NCBI GenBank assembly: GCA_025677825.1
Contig: JAIXMO010000002.1
Location: forward strand, 682,001 to 746,000
Source of the DNA: Helicostylum pulchrum
Lineage: Eukaryota > Mucoromycota > Mucoromycetes > Mucorales > Mucoraceae
Length of the DNA stretch: 64,000 nt
Reading direction: 5' to 3'
Shown in pieces: positions 23,751 to 36,177 of the stretch (positions are counted from its first letter, which is position 1; every line of letters starts with the position of its first letter). The position numbers were made by a program, and so were the translations under genes. A model generated the notes under the pieces. That model searched no databases, had not been told where the DNA came from, and saw nothing but the letters and a program-made list of their open reading frames with translations.

Positions 23751-25615
23751 ATGGAGCAAGCAACTAATTTAATGAAATCCTTCTCCTTGCCAAACTTTGA
23801 CAGAAAGGATGCCTTACCCGTGGTTAGTATTGCTGCTGCCGCTTCTATCTTCTACGCATCTTACCGCTTAATTTCTTCTAGCGAGGAGAAGAGACTTAAC
23901 TTCAAGAAAATCCCAATTCCCAGTTCTTCTTATCCTGTTGTTGGTCATATGATGTCGTTAGGAAAGTTTCCCGGGAAAACAGTTTCTGAATGGCATAGAA
24001 AACTAGGTCCAATCCTTAACCTTCGAATGGGTAATCAGAATTGGATTATGATAGATGATCCTATACTAGCTCACAAAGTCTTTGTAACAAACGGAGCTGA
24101 AACTTCATATAGACCAAGTAATTTGTTTGCTCTTGAATACCATAATATGGGTGGAAAGTAAGATATTATTTTAATTGCCGTCTATACTATATTAAAATAT
24201 ATATTTAGAGGTGTTTCGTTTTCTCAACCGGATGGTCATTGGAAGACTAGCAGAGCAGCAGGTGCGTAAAAACTATAATAACAAGTGTATAATATTAGAC
24301 ACTAATAAATATTTATTTCAATAACTAGCCTTAAACGTACTCGCACCAAAACATATTGACTCATACATGCCTCTTATTCATGAAGAGGCGAAAGATTTGG
24401 CTATTAGATTGATGGAGTCTTCCGAGAAAGAGGGCGGTATTAATCCATTCAAGTATTTGGAGTTAAACTCAACCAATGTTATCAATAAAACTGTTTTTGG
24501 TAAAGGTTTTGAGTCTGTCGAGGACCCTGCGTTTTTAAAAATGGTGCATATAGCCGAAGACACTACAACACATTGTGCATTGGAAAACGACTTAGGAAAT
24601 ATACATCCTCTTTTCTCTGTATACGATTATTTTTTCAATAAGGACGCCGAAAGAAGAAATTTTTTTTTAAAGGACCGTAATCCTTTTTTTAGAAAGTTAA
24701 TCGAAGAGGCTTCTGTTTCACAAGATTATAATGTTATTAAGGCTCTTCTGGAAAATGGGTTTAAAGTTTCGGATGATGAGGTTTTGGCAATAGCAGGTAA
24801 TTTTTTACATAACATGAACTTATAAAAACTGTTACTAATACGAGATAATATTTACAGCCGATTTAATTATTGGTGGTACAGATACCACCTCTGTAAGCTT
24901 AGCGTGGAACATTGCTATTATGTGTAATTACCCTGAATTCCAAAAAAAAGCAGCCGACGAAATCGATGAATTCGTTAAATCAAATGGGCGTCTACCTAGT
25001 TTCAAAGAAAGATCACATTTGCCTTATTGTATTTCTGTCATAAAAGAAAGTATGAGATTTAGACCAATTACACCATTTGGTTTACCTCATTTCACGAAGG
25101 AAGACAGTAGGTTTTTGTTTTATTTTATAAAATTTAGCTAATACCAAAACGTAATTATAATAGTATATGTCGACGAATATATTATTCCCAAAGGATCAAC
25201 TCTTATTTCGACTATGAGCAGTATGCACATGAATCCAAATTATTACTCGGAGCCAGAAAAATTTAATCCTGCTAGATTCTTGAATAACACTAAAAGTATG
25301 CAATCTTCCGCTAATGGAAAAATTGAAGAGCGAGACCATTTTAACTTCGGGTGGGGAAGGTAAGGATTTAAATCTACTTCAATATAGTGTTATAAAATTA
25401 TTTATATGTACTTTTTTAATAGACGTATTTGTCCTGGTATTTATTTGGCTGAAGCAGAAATGTTTATAGCATTTGTGGAAATCTTTTCCAGATGCTTCGT
25501 TGAACCTACAAGTGATGGCCCGCCTAATCTTAACACGGAGCGTGTCTCCAGTTTAACTATTTTACCTGTTGACTACAGAGTCAAGTTTACTAAACGTACT
25601 AGCAATCTTACTTAG
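23751..25615 (+). CDS. Cytochrome P450 (array member 5)
   Basis: Exons 23751-24157, 24209-24261, 24329-24796, 24858-25106, 25164-25359 and 25423-25615 encode about 521 residues. The I-helix reads GGTDT, with Gly in place of the first Ala. K-helix ESMRF and haem loop FGWGRRICPG (Cys about 461) are intact. The hinge is KKIPIPSSSYPVVGH, with Pro-Ser replacing the usual Pro-Gly. Otherwise it has the family layout, with an N-terminal anchor at about 23-44. It is followed within 300 bases by a decayed exon 5/6 fragment of another P450. Confidence 0.92.
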
Positions 25616-25674
25616 CTATTAAATAAAATGATATATTTATGAATATTAATAAACGCTCGTTTGTAATTTCGTAA

Positions 25675-25692
25675 AGAGAGAGAGAGAGAGAG
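25675..25692. repeat. (AG)9 microsatellite
   Basis: Nine AG units just downstream of P450 gene 5. A simple repeat with no other visible role. Confidence 0.9.
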
Positions 25693-25914
25693 TATTTTGA
25701 ACATGAGACCATACAAATTTCGCAAGTTATTCGTTAGATTTTATGCGGATTAAGCATGAATTTTACTTTTAGAATACCTAAAAATATTGTAAAGAAGCAC
25801 GAGATCATATTGTGAAATAAGGTAGTATGTTAATATTCCCTTTTCTGGACCGATTAACATTATAATATCTATATTGAAGACTGTAATTTAAAGAAATTTC
25901 GTATTATTTTAGGT

Positions 25915-26190
25915 ATCCATATAAAGCATGCGCATAGAGTCGAATATCTATTCAGAGCCTGAGAAGTTTAATCTTGAATAGTATTTAGATACATAATCTT
26001 CGGTTATTGGGAATGATGAAGAACGTGATTATTTTAAGTGTAGCTGTAGAAGGTAAGTATATGTGTAAGATTTAAATTTTAAAAAAAATTACCTGCCGAT
26101 ATTCTATTTAGCCGGAACAGAGCTCTTTTTAGCACTTACATGAAATAATTTGAAGCTACCAGCGACGGTTTATCTGATACCAAGGTGCAT
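25915..26190 (+). pseudogene. Decayed cytochrome P450 fragment (exons 5-6)
   Basis: Translation shows remnants of P450 exon 5: a 'SM-R-ES-N-IYSEPEKFNLE' like stretch near 25925-25980, then an 'ERDYF' element near 26020. It keeps the exon-5 splice donor (AGAAGGTAAG) near 26052 and an exon-6 remnant (AGTELFLAL, then EATSDGLSDT) at 26112-26185. In-frame stops interrupt it, the haem Cys region is destroyed, and no exons 1-4 are visible. It is the remains of an eighth array member. Confidence 0.85.
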
Positions 26191-26776
26191 CGATCGGTGC
26201 AATCACAAACCCCACCCTCTGCCGCCGACTCAATGTTTTTTAGATAATTCTAAAAGAGGAAAAATAAGGAACCAGTAACTGTACTACTACAACTAAGATA
26301 CGTGCTCCCAAATCCCATACTATGAAAAGATACCTGGGTGTAATAGCTTTTTACACGTTTATAAAAAAAAGTCTTGTCTTCACACGACTTAAGAAGTTGA
26401 GTAGTTATCTGCTTACAGAGGATATGCAATGAATACAAAGTTTCAGCAATTAAATTTATCTAACTATACTATAGATTTATTTTTGTGTCCTACATTAATG
26501 TATGGTTCCAGTTATTTTATCAATACAGGAATGGGAATAATTTTTAGGTGTACAGAATCCTAGAATTAAAGTTCTATATCCCACGCGAATTTGAGGAAGA
26601 TGAGGATATCTCTATATCTGTCCACGTATTTTTAAAACATGGACGCTCTATTCTAATAGGGCTAGCGTATTATTAGCTTCTCATGTACATATATTATTTT
26701 ATTCTTGATTTTTATTACTTCATCTTCTTTCCTTCTTTACTTATCTCTTACATTGGCATCTTTTTTTTTGGAAAAA

Positions 26777-28632
26777 ATGGACCAATTTAATAAATTAATA
26801 AAACCTATCTCGTTACCGAATTTTGCTAGTAAGGACGTTTTGCCCATTGTTAGTATTACTGCTGCTGCCTCAATATTTTACTCTACCTATCAAATTTTTC
26901 TTTCCCAAAAGAAAGTAGCATCCAAAAAAATTCCTATTCCTGGTTCTTCGTATCCTTATGTTGGACATATGTTGTCCTTGGGTAAATTGCCTGGAAAAAC
27001 AGTAGCAAAATGGCATGAAGAATTAGGCCCTATTATAAAACTTCGTATGGGTGTTCAAAATTGGATTATGGTGAATGATCCCATACTGGCTCATAAAATA
27101 TTTGTAGTAAAAGGCGCAGAAACATCTCACAGACCCCAAAATACATATGCTCATAATAGTGGTGGTTTAGGAGAAAAGTAAAGTATCAATTGCATTTACA
27201 TATACGCATACTCTAATTATATTTCTTGCAGGGGCGTCGCATTTGCTCAACCCGATAGTCGCTGGAAAGAGAACAGAGCTGCAGGTATTTATTAACGCAG
27301 TGAAATAATAATAATAATGGCTGATTTTTTATTAAAAAAAAGCCTTATCTGTGCTGGCGCCTAAACATATTGAAAAGTATATTCCATATATTCATAAAGA
27401 AGCGAAAGACCTAGTTACTAGGTTTATCAAATCCACGGAGAAAGAAGGAAGTGTAGATCCCTTTAAACTTTTAGAATTAAATTCAATGAATGTAATTACC
27501 GAAACTTCTTTTAGTAAAAGATTTGATTCTGTTGAAGATCCTGAATTTATAAAACTGTCAAGTATAGTAGAGACCACCATGATATATTGTGGAGCGGAAC
27601 ATGACTTGGCTAATTTCCTTCCTATTGTTTCTATCTACGATTACTTTTTTGGCAATCGGGCGGAGAAAAAGAACTTTAACTTAAACGAACGAAACCCTTA
27701 TTTAAGAAGAATAGTTAAAGAAGCTGCTTATGCTGAAGGTCCTAATGTTATAAAAGCTTTCGAAGAAGGCGGCTTTAAATTAACGGAGGATGAACTGATG
27801 GCGTTAGCATGTAAGATAAGAGACGGATAAATTATAAAATGTTTTACTAACAAAGTATTATTAAATGAAGCCGATTTAATCGTTGCAGGCACAGATACAA
27901 CGTCAATTACTTTAGCATGGAATATTGCTATCATGTGTCATTATCCTGATATTCAAAGAAAAGTGTCTGCTGAAATCGATAAATTTATAGAGAGTAACGG
28001 ACGCATTCCAAATTTCAAAGAAAGAGAACAATTACCCTATTGTATTTCGGTTATGAAGGAAAGCATGAGATACAAACCAACTACGACATTCGGTTTACCT
28101 CACACTGCACATGAGGATTGTAATTTATATTTTTTATTTATATAATTTTCTTACATGAAAGTTTAGTAATGTAACTTTATTGTTATAGTGTATGTTGACG
28201 GCTACATTATTCCTAAAGGGGCCAGTATCATCTCTAGTATGGAAAGTATGCATATGAACCCCGATATTTACACTGAACCCAAAAAATTCAACCCTGAAAG
28301 ATTTTTGAATAACATTAAAACTATGCAATCGGCTGCCAACGGAAAAATAGAGGAACGTGATCACTTTAATTTCGGATGGGGAAGGTAAAAACAGAACAGA
28401 AACAAGTTAAAGTAAAAGTAAAACTTATCTTGTTTATAGACGTATTTGCCCTGCTATCTCTTTAGCTGAAACCGAGATATTTGCAGCGTTTGTTCAAATA
28501 TTCTCTAGATGTTCTGTTGAGCCAGCTGATGATGGTTTACCAGATATAGAAAGTGCCGTGAACTCAGGCCTCACAACTGCTCCTGTTCGTTATAAAGTTA
28601 AATTTATTAAACGTACAAATTCTCTTACATAA
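26777..28632 (+). CDS. Cytochrome P450 (array member 6)
   Basis: Exons 26777-27177, 27232-27284, 27343-27810, 27871-28119, 28189-28384 and 28440-28632 encode about 519 residues. The start at 26777 (MDQFNKL) matches the N-termini of the paralogues; an in-frame ATG at 26705 would add a hydrophobic leader not found in them. I-helix AGTDT, K-helix ESMRY and haem loop FGWGRRIC (Cys about 459) are present, with Ala replacing the last Gly of the signature. The fourth intron starts with an unusual GTAATT donor. Membrane-anchored monooxygenase, substrate unknown. Confidence 0.92.
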
Positions 28633-28953
28633 ATAATTAAACCAAATTTACAAAAAAAAAAAAAATGTATCGATACTGTGAAACATTATCGATCAAATGA
28701 TTTCAATGATCATTGAGTAACAAATAGCATGTACTACCATATAACTATTGTAACATTCTTTTACTAACTAGTGTAACCGTTTCTAATTCCATCCACATTT
28801 ATGACATGTATAGAAATAATTGTAACTACAGCGCTTACGGTCTCAATTCGCGGGTAAGAAAAAGTCAATTCGATTTTTAAAAATCAATTCATGTAAAAAT
28901 AAAAACCAATCAGCGGATTTTTGAGATCACTTCGCGTTAAGTATTCTTTCGAC
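28633..28953. other. Intergenic between P450 gene 6 and the Fanzor relic
   Basis: A short AT-rich gap holding the tail of gene 6 and the 3' flank of the Fanzor relic. No terminal repeat of the relic could be made out by eye. Confidence 0.35.
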
Positions 28954-31697
28954 TTAAACTGATTCTTTATTTAAACACTTTGAAAAAACATTGACAGAAC
29001 GTTGGATACAGTTTCTTAATGTAGTTACGGCGATCGGTCTGTTGAATGGAATTGGTCTACCCTGACCCTCCCAAATAGAATTAGCAATATCAAGCATATT
29101 TTTCGTAGCATTGACATCGCGTTGCCAAAGTAAATGACAAGGTTTTCCACATTCCAGGATACCGTTTACTTTAACTCCATTTGAGAGCTTTGGAGGTTTC
29201 ATTTTTTCCTTCACCTTTGCACATGTTACACGTCTGTAATAAATACAAGTTATTTTTAAACAACTCTTGAAAAGAAATAGGCTAAAATATCTTACTACAG
29301 AAGTTCTGAACTCGTTGATATCGACAATTGCAGCAAGATTCTGTTTCTGTCGACAGATTATTTCTTTATATAGTATTTTAGTGACGCCGGATAACCTTTT
29401 CTTCATCCTGACTGCATCTTTTTGCTTCATTCCGTCTCCAAAAACGGCAAGTGGAACAAGTGTACTGTCTACAAATTTACTTGGTTTCCATTTACGACTA
29501 TATATTTTTAAGAACGTTAGCATTGATTATTAAATATATATTGCTGTGTGAAAGCTTACCTTTTCTCTTCAACCTTGTGATTGCCCTCTTCTTTCTATTT
29601 TTCGTTCTTTCTGCTCGATTTTTTCTAGTGTTTTTTCTTTTGGTAGGATTGTATTTTTACCGCCGTTCAAAATGGTGTTAGCCGCCTCAGCATTCGCTCT
29701 CTGACGACCTTGATAGCCATAGAAGGAAAAAGGTGCAGATTCCTGGCTGTAAAATTGCAACAGGCGAGGCAGATGTTTTAGAAGATACGTTATATGTACT
29801 TTGTAAGTTTCAAGGTTCACAGTTTTAGCAGTGGGAATGTTAGTTTCAATATCTTTAATATTCTTTGCGATTTTCAACTTGTCAACATAGGCTTGTCTTC
29901 GTCTGCTACCTGTGTAACAGCGACGCTCTAAATCACTACAGCGGCAAACTTGATGCTCTTTGGAGTTGTGGCCAATAGCTGCAGTATATATATTCTTACG
30001 ACCCGGATCGATTGTACACGACAAGAAATTCTCCTCGGCTTCAGTCCTACTGAAATCTTCTAATGCCAAAATTGGAGTTTCTGAGTATTTATCTCGTCTC
30101 TTCCGAATGAACTGTAGAGAGATGCTATGCCCATCAGTTTGAGCAAAGCAAACGAACAAATCTTTTCCAGTACTGTTAGCATTTTTCAAGTCACCAATAC
30201 TGGTTATGCATTAAACAATTAATGTTGCCGTAAGTAAATAGTTCTCTAGGAATAAGTATGCATTATTAATTTATTATTTACCTTTTATAACCAAATATTT
30301 TAAAATCAAAGACTTGGTCAAACATTTCTAAACTTTCTGAATAACTATTTCCCAAATTCTTGATACCGGCACTAGACGCCAACGACTTGTTATTAATAAT
30401 GATATTTCTTCATTTCAAACTTGGTTTAGGAGTAAAAGAAAATAATTTTGGCTTTTCCTTTTGTTCGACTGTTACTTCAGCCTCTTCCTCTGTCTCTTGA
30501 CAAATGAATGCCAAAGCTGGAATAAATTTTTCAGGGTCTTTTGATATATTGAATGTTGTAGGAGAAGTTTCAAGCTTTGTATTCAATTTATCACAGATGT
30601 ATTTAATTTTTAGCTCTTCTAGCTTGGCAAATTCCGGTAGTTCATCAGTAGTTTCCTTCAGAAGTATTTTCCAGTAATAACTATCAATCAATTGCATTAT
30701 ATGGTATGTTTTTATCTCTTTTTCCCACAAAATTAGTATTAGTTTCCGTCTTCAAAAATACTAACAATCAAAAATGCACTTACCGAAGGAAAAATATTTT
30801 TTAAGTTCCATTTCAACCATCAAATTAATATATGTGGTAGCTAAAGTCACATAAGCAAGTTAAAGAATCGCTATAGCCAGTGATTTTCCTTTCCTTGAGA
30901 GGGCAAAATATTGTTGGGTACATTTCGCTAAAATCAGAGAAGGCCATAACAAAAGACGAAGACAATATCTCTTCGTTGGTGACAGGTATCTTCATGATAA
31001 GCTGAAATGCAGAGTACCAAAATTTTGCTTGTAAATACACTTATGGTAATAATATTCTTTTTGGTCTAGACAGTAGTTTACGAATAATTGAGCTTTAATG
31101 ACTACTTCACGTAAGTATTCATTCAATTTTATTACACGATCCTTGAATTTAGTCTTGTAATCTTCCTTAAGTATAGTATCTAATTTTATTTTTCGAGTAT
31201 ACCTGTTATACTTGGTATCGAGTACTTCTTGAAAAACCTCATCTCGAGTTTTCTGATAATTTTTAAACATTTTAGATTTTGCGGTTTTATGCCCCTCGCC
31301 TTTACACGATTCGCAAAGGGTTGTAATTGAACTGCTCGCAGAAGACTCTTCCAGACGAGCTCTTCTTCCAAGAGATTTTTCGGCATGTCTTCCATGAGTA
31401 TCTTTTTGGTTTGGGGCTTTTCTTTTCCTTTTTGCTGAATGTGTTGGGTATATAACATATAATACTTACGATTAGCCTGATGCCGTGAGCATTGAGCGAA
31501 AAATCCGTTTGTATGACCTTCCTCGTGGCAATCCTCACATATTATAATGGTTTCTTTTATAGCTAACAAGAAGATAGAAAATTTTATAAGGATATGTTAT
31601 TTTGACACCAACGAGTATGTATCTGTTTTTTTTATGTACCTGAAAGTTTTTTATCTTTGTCTTTTAGGTGATCCCTTGCTTCAGTTGAAGGAGGCAT
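28954..31697 (-). pseudogene. Disrupted Fanzor-type (eukaryotic TnpB-like) RNA-guided nuclease gene
   Basis: Starts at ATG 31697. Apparent first exons are 31640-31697, 31470-31562 and 31434 downward, with phases closing. The N-terminus has two zinc-knuckle-like segments (CEDCHEEGH and CESCKGEGH). The Fanzor helical region follows (AQLFVNYCL). RuvC-I TIDPG lies at about 30006, the rearranged acid in NEFRTS at about 29310, a CNMC knuckle, a second ECGKPC half, and RuvC-III RDVNAT at about 29110. Fanzors are the eukaryotic relatives of TnpB and cut DNA with an RNA guide. Several lesions break the frame: a shift near 31040, one near 30850, an in-frame TGA at 30410-30412, a shift near 29600, and one at an A6 run (29202-29207) between the zinc-finger halves. 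Unrecognised introns could account for some, but not the TGA within a conserved stretch. Confidence 0.8.
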
Positions 31698-33598
31698 TCA
31701 ACTAAATATGATGTAAAACTTGTATACAAAAAGGAAGAAAAAGATATGTATGTACTGAAAAAGACCAGTTTAGATAAAAAAGAGAAAAAGAACCAATAAT
31801 TTTAAATTGTGATCAATTGATTTTTTTAAAAAATAAAATAATACAAGACGGAGACGATTTTTTTTTTTACATTGTTCGCCCTTTTATGCTTCGGTATGGG
31901 GACAACTAGCAAACCGAATAATATCGTCTTCCAAATTTGCCAGAAGATTAGTCTTAAGACGGTTGCATACAGGTCCTCCATCGAAATAGAAAGGTGTACT
32001 TACGACGAAATATCAATCACTGACAATTATTGGTAAGGTTAAACTGTCATGCGTTTTTCTTATTTACTGAAATTTTTATTTTCGCTTTAAAAGTTTCGTT
32101 CAGTGTGTTCGAGGATGATTATGACCTAAGTATCAAAAATTACAGATGTTTTTGAATATGACGATGATAGAGAGTAAGTAGGTAGCATCTCTTGAGTTCG
32201 ATATGTACTTTATAAATTTTCGATGCCGTATATAATTAATATACTTACACCGTCGTACGGTGTTCTCTGGTTCTATAATGTTTGTTTACCAAATATGTAT
32301 TATGAAAGAAGACCAATCTGCAAGTTTGTCATTATAAGGATGTCTTTGTGAAGCTTTGCATTTTTTAAAAAAAATTAGCGTAAAAGAAAGATATTTGAGA
32401 CTTAAATTATAGACTTAAACACTTATTTTTAATTTCGGTGGGTTCATCTCTTTTTCTTTTAAATTATATACTTCGGAGCAATTGACGGTAAATTTATTAA
32501 CAAAAAGTACTTAAATATTACTCACTATAATATACATCATTTTCAGCTATACCTCGGTAAGTGTATATTTGTAAGTGATATCTTGTTAAAGCCAGACACT
32601 CATAAGTATACACTTTTAGTTTTGACATTGTAAATAATTATATCATACAGCAGGTACCTAAGTATAATCTAACATCTTATCACTATAATTCATTCAGACT
32701 CTTAACTAAGTTTCACTAATTATTCCTTTCTTTAACATAGTTTATGCTAATACTATCAGTCAAATATGAAGCTTCCCTGTACTGGATTTTTATTATTATT
32801 TTTATTCATTTTTTTATTTAATAAATTTTTATTTTTCAAATATTTTTTTTGCATTATTGAAACCTATTTTAATGTTATCTTCTTCCCGTACTCCCCCCCC
32901 CCCCCCTAAAAATTCACGCCCCAAAAAACATTAACTCCCGCGTATGCTAACCATATTCAGACTGTTGGTTTTAGGTTTTTTATGAGATGAACATGGCCGG
33001 GTGTGTATTGTAACGTCTCTTAAACGTGATATACGTATGCAGCTTCTTAAAATTTATGCGTTTTAACAGCTAATAATATACACATTATAATTTGGATAGT
33101 AATCCACTACGTCAGATTTCGTTGACTATTTTAGTTTTTGGTCAAGAATTTATTTTTATTTTTATTTTATCATATACGTAACTAATACTATCGCCTCTAA
33201 GATGTGCTGCTTAGAAAAATAATTATAGAAGTAAAACCGGCCTGTGCCTAATATAGGGGCTGCATACGGTAAGTCTTACCTTTCGTTTCGTTTTAAATGG
33301 TATCTAGTCTAGTCTCTCGCTGATATTTATACGTTTTTATTATTGCAACATATATAAAAAAGGTAGTTTCGGGCGCGACGTACATGCTATTATAAAAATA
33401 ACACCTGAAACTAGCTCGCCTTTTAGATTGTAGATTGAATATATCATCTGGTCATACACGGTGCTATCGGGTTTTAGTACGCCTTTTTTTTATTGTATTT
33501 TTTACTTCTTCTATTCACTTCCCTCTTTCTATCTCTCTTTTATGTATTCCTCCTAAATTTTAGGGCTTACATTAATATCAATAAATAAATAAAGAAAA
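31698..33598. other. Intergenic between the Fanzor relic and P450 gene 7
   Basis: About 1.9 kb without a supported gene. On the minus strand near 31900-32020 a short protein-like stretch (including NRLKTNLLANLEDD) ends in a stop; it may be the last exon of a lost gene. A C13 tract lies at 32894-32906. The last 120 bases before 33599 are pyrimidine-rich and serve as the presumed promoter of P450 gene 7. Confidence 0.4.
32894..32906. repeat. Poly-C tract (13 C)
   Basis: Uninterrupted run of C in AT-rich DNA. Similar G/C homopolymers occur at about 507-516 and at 8334-8345, the latter inside an intron of the FYVE gene. Confidence 0.85.
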
Positions 33599-35487
33599 AT
33601 GGACCAAGCGACTAAATTAATCAAGTCTATTTCGTTGCCCAAATTCGATAGAAAAGAAGCTTTACCAGTAGTTAGTATTGCTGCAGCAGTCTCTATATTT
33701 TATGCTTCTTATCGTGTACTTTCCTCTGGACAAAAGAAGCATAAATTCAAGGAAATTCCGGTTCCTGGATCTGCTTATCCTTATGTTGGACATCTGATGT
33801 CTTTAGGTGATATACCTGGAAGAACAGTTGCAAAATGGCATAATGAATTAGGTCCTATTATAAAACTACGAATGGGTGTCCAGAACTGGTTTATGATATC
33901 TGATCCCACACTGGCCCATAAAGTGTTTGTATCAAAAGGTGCTGAAACTTCTTCTCGACCTCACAATGTATTTGCTCATGATCATCATAGTATTGGTGGT
34001 ATGTGAGTAGCCAAATATCCTTACATTTTTCTTTTTAAAAAAAAAGATATATATTCTGACATTATTCGATCATGACGTAGGGGCATATCTTTCTCTCAAC
34101 CAAATGGTCGATGGAAGGTTTCTCGAGCTGCCGGTATATTAAATATCCTACCAATTAAATAACCAAAACACTAACGTAGTATTACAAATAGCAATATCTG
34201 TATTAGGCCCAAAAAGTGTTGAAAAATATATGCCATTAATTCGAGAAGAGTCTAAAGAATTAGTAAACAGGTTTATCGAATGCTCAGAGAACGAGGGTAG
34301 CGTAAACCCGTTTGTAGACTTGGAGTTAAATTCGATGAATATAATGTTCAAAACTACTTTTGGCCGAAGATTTGATTCTATACAACATCCAGAGTTTCTC
34401 AAGTTGACAGAAATAGTTGACGTTACCATGAAGCACTGCGCTTTGGAAAACGATCTGGCTAATTTCCTTCCTATTGTATCCGTGTTTGATTACTTTTTTG
34501 ATAGTCAGTCTGAACAAAAGGATTTTATTGAAAACGAGCGTAATCCGTTTTTTAGACGATTAGTAAAAGAGGCAGAACAGGTCGAGGGGCCCAATGTTGT
34601 AAAATCACTTGTTGAGGATGGATTTGATTTAACTGATGACGAGACTATGGTGCTTACATGTAAGTTATGAACGAAAGAGAAAAAAAAAATACATCGCTAA
34701 CCTCATGATTATTTATTTGCCAGCTGATTTAATTATTGCTGGTACCGACACTGTTTCCGTCACTTTATCGTGGAATATTGCTATCTTGTGTGGCCATCCT
34801 GATGTTCAACACAAGATATTTGCTGAGCTTGATAAATTCATTGAGTCGAACGGACGAGTTCCTCATTTTAATGAAAGATCTCAATTACCGTACTGTATCT
34901 CGGTTATGAAAGAATGTATGAGGTACAGACCTATTACACCATTTGGTTTACCTCATGCTACACATGAAGACCGTACGTACACGGAAGTTCTTTTTTTTTT
35001 TTGATATATTTATTCATATGACTTGTTTTCTATTCTAACAGTTTACATTGACGATTATATGATTCCCAAAGGATCAATTATGATTTCCAGCATGAACAGC
35101 ATACACAAAAGGGCTGATATCTACCCTGACCCCGAGACATTTATTCCAGAAAGATTTATGAATAATCTTAAAACCATGCAGTCTGCTGCTAATGGAAGAC
35201 TTGAGGATCGTGACCATTACAATTTTGGGTGGGGAAGGTGTTATATTATAACTTCTTTTTAAAAATACTAGTATCTAATTATTATTTTTATTAGACGAAT
35301 GTGTCCTGCTATTTATTTAGCAGAAACGGAGATATTTTCAGCGTTTGTTCAAATATACTCTAGATGCATTATTGAGCCTACAAGCGATGGGTTCCCAGAT
35401 ATCGATGGTGCCAGAGTTGGAAGTCTCACTGTCGCACCTGTTCATTATAAGGTTAAATTTACAAAGCGTTCTGACGCTCTCATTTGA
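33599..35487 (+). CDS. Cytochrome P450 (array member 7)
   Basis: Exons 33599-34002, 34081-34133, 34192-34659, 34724-34972, 35042-35237 and 35295-35487 encode about 520 residues. I-helix AGTDT, K-helix ECMRY and haem loop FGWGRRMC (Cys about 460) are visible; the final Gly of the haem signature is Ala, as in members 1 and 6. The N-terminal anchor and hinge (KEIPVPGSAYPYVGH) match the paralogues. It is separated from the rest of the array by the Fanzor relic and about 5 kb, yet keeps the same exon lengths. The last intron uses a GTGTTA donor. Confidence 0.92.
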
Positions 35488-36177
35488 GTATTAAAAAAAC
35501 ATCTTGTGTATTTTAAAAATAAACCGGATGACAGTGTTACGCTTCAATGATAGGTTCCCTTTTTTTTATATCAACTTATAATAAATAAACCTTTCAGTAA
35601 CACAATGAAAAATATTTTAGCAAAAACACAGATCACTGATCAATGCTTTGGGTGCATAATAGTTGTACATTTGTACGACACTTCCAATCGCGTAAAATAC
35701 ATGTAGTGATTTTAAGCTTGGGTAATGTGAAGGGGAGTGTAATATAAAGCAGGTATCAAAGCATTATAAATAATATATCTCTTTCTATCAAATAAGGCAA
35801 TGGTATTACTAATGAGTCAGACAAAAAAAAAAAAAAACTATCGGGATTGAAGAAAAAATGCGAGAGTTTACAAGGCGAGGTAACACATTTTTTGTTTTAA
35901 ACAAAGACGCACAAAGCGTAAATGCTATTGATATGGTATCTAGATTATTGATAACGTTAGCTACAGGTAAACATGGTTAGACCGGTATGATTACATACAA
36001 AAGTAAAACACGCTCAGTTATTTATGTACAGGATTTCGGGAGGATTACCGCTAAAAGGGGTTTCTTCTAATTTTCGACACTGAATTCAATGTCTTAATAT
36101 CCTTTGTCATAATATATATATTTTATTGGTCATACATAAAAAAAAGCGTATACGAATCGTTAGATAAAACTTTATCA
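35488..36177. other. Intergenic between P450 gene 7 and VAC14
   Basis: About 690 bases between convergent genes. AT-rich with an A-run near 35822-35837. Nothing else recognised. Confidence 0.4.

Noticed and set aside
26705..26776. Extended N-terminus of P450 member 6
   Set aside because: The paralogues all start at the MDQ/MEQ-type Met; the extension is promoter-side pyrimidine-rich DNA.
28954..29523. Bacterial insertion-sequence (IS200/IS605 TnpB) contamination
   Set aside because: The gene is intron-bearing with zinc knuckles and lies between fungal P450 genes, so a eukaryotic Fanzor is the better reading.
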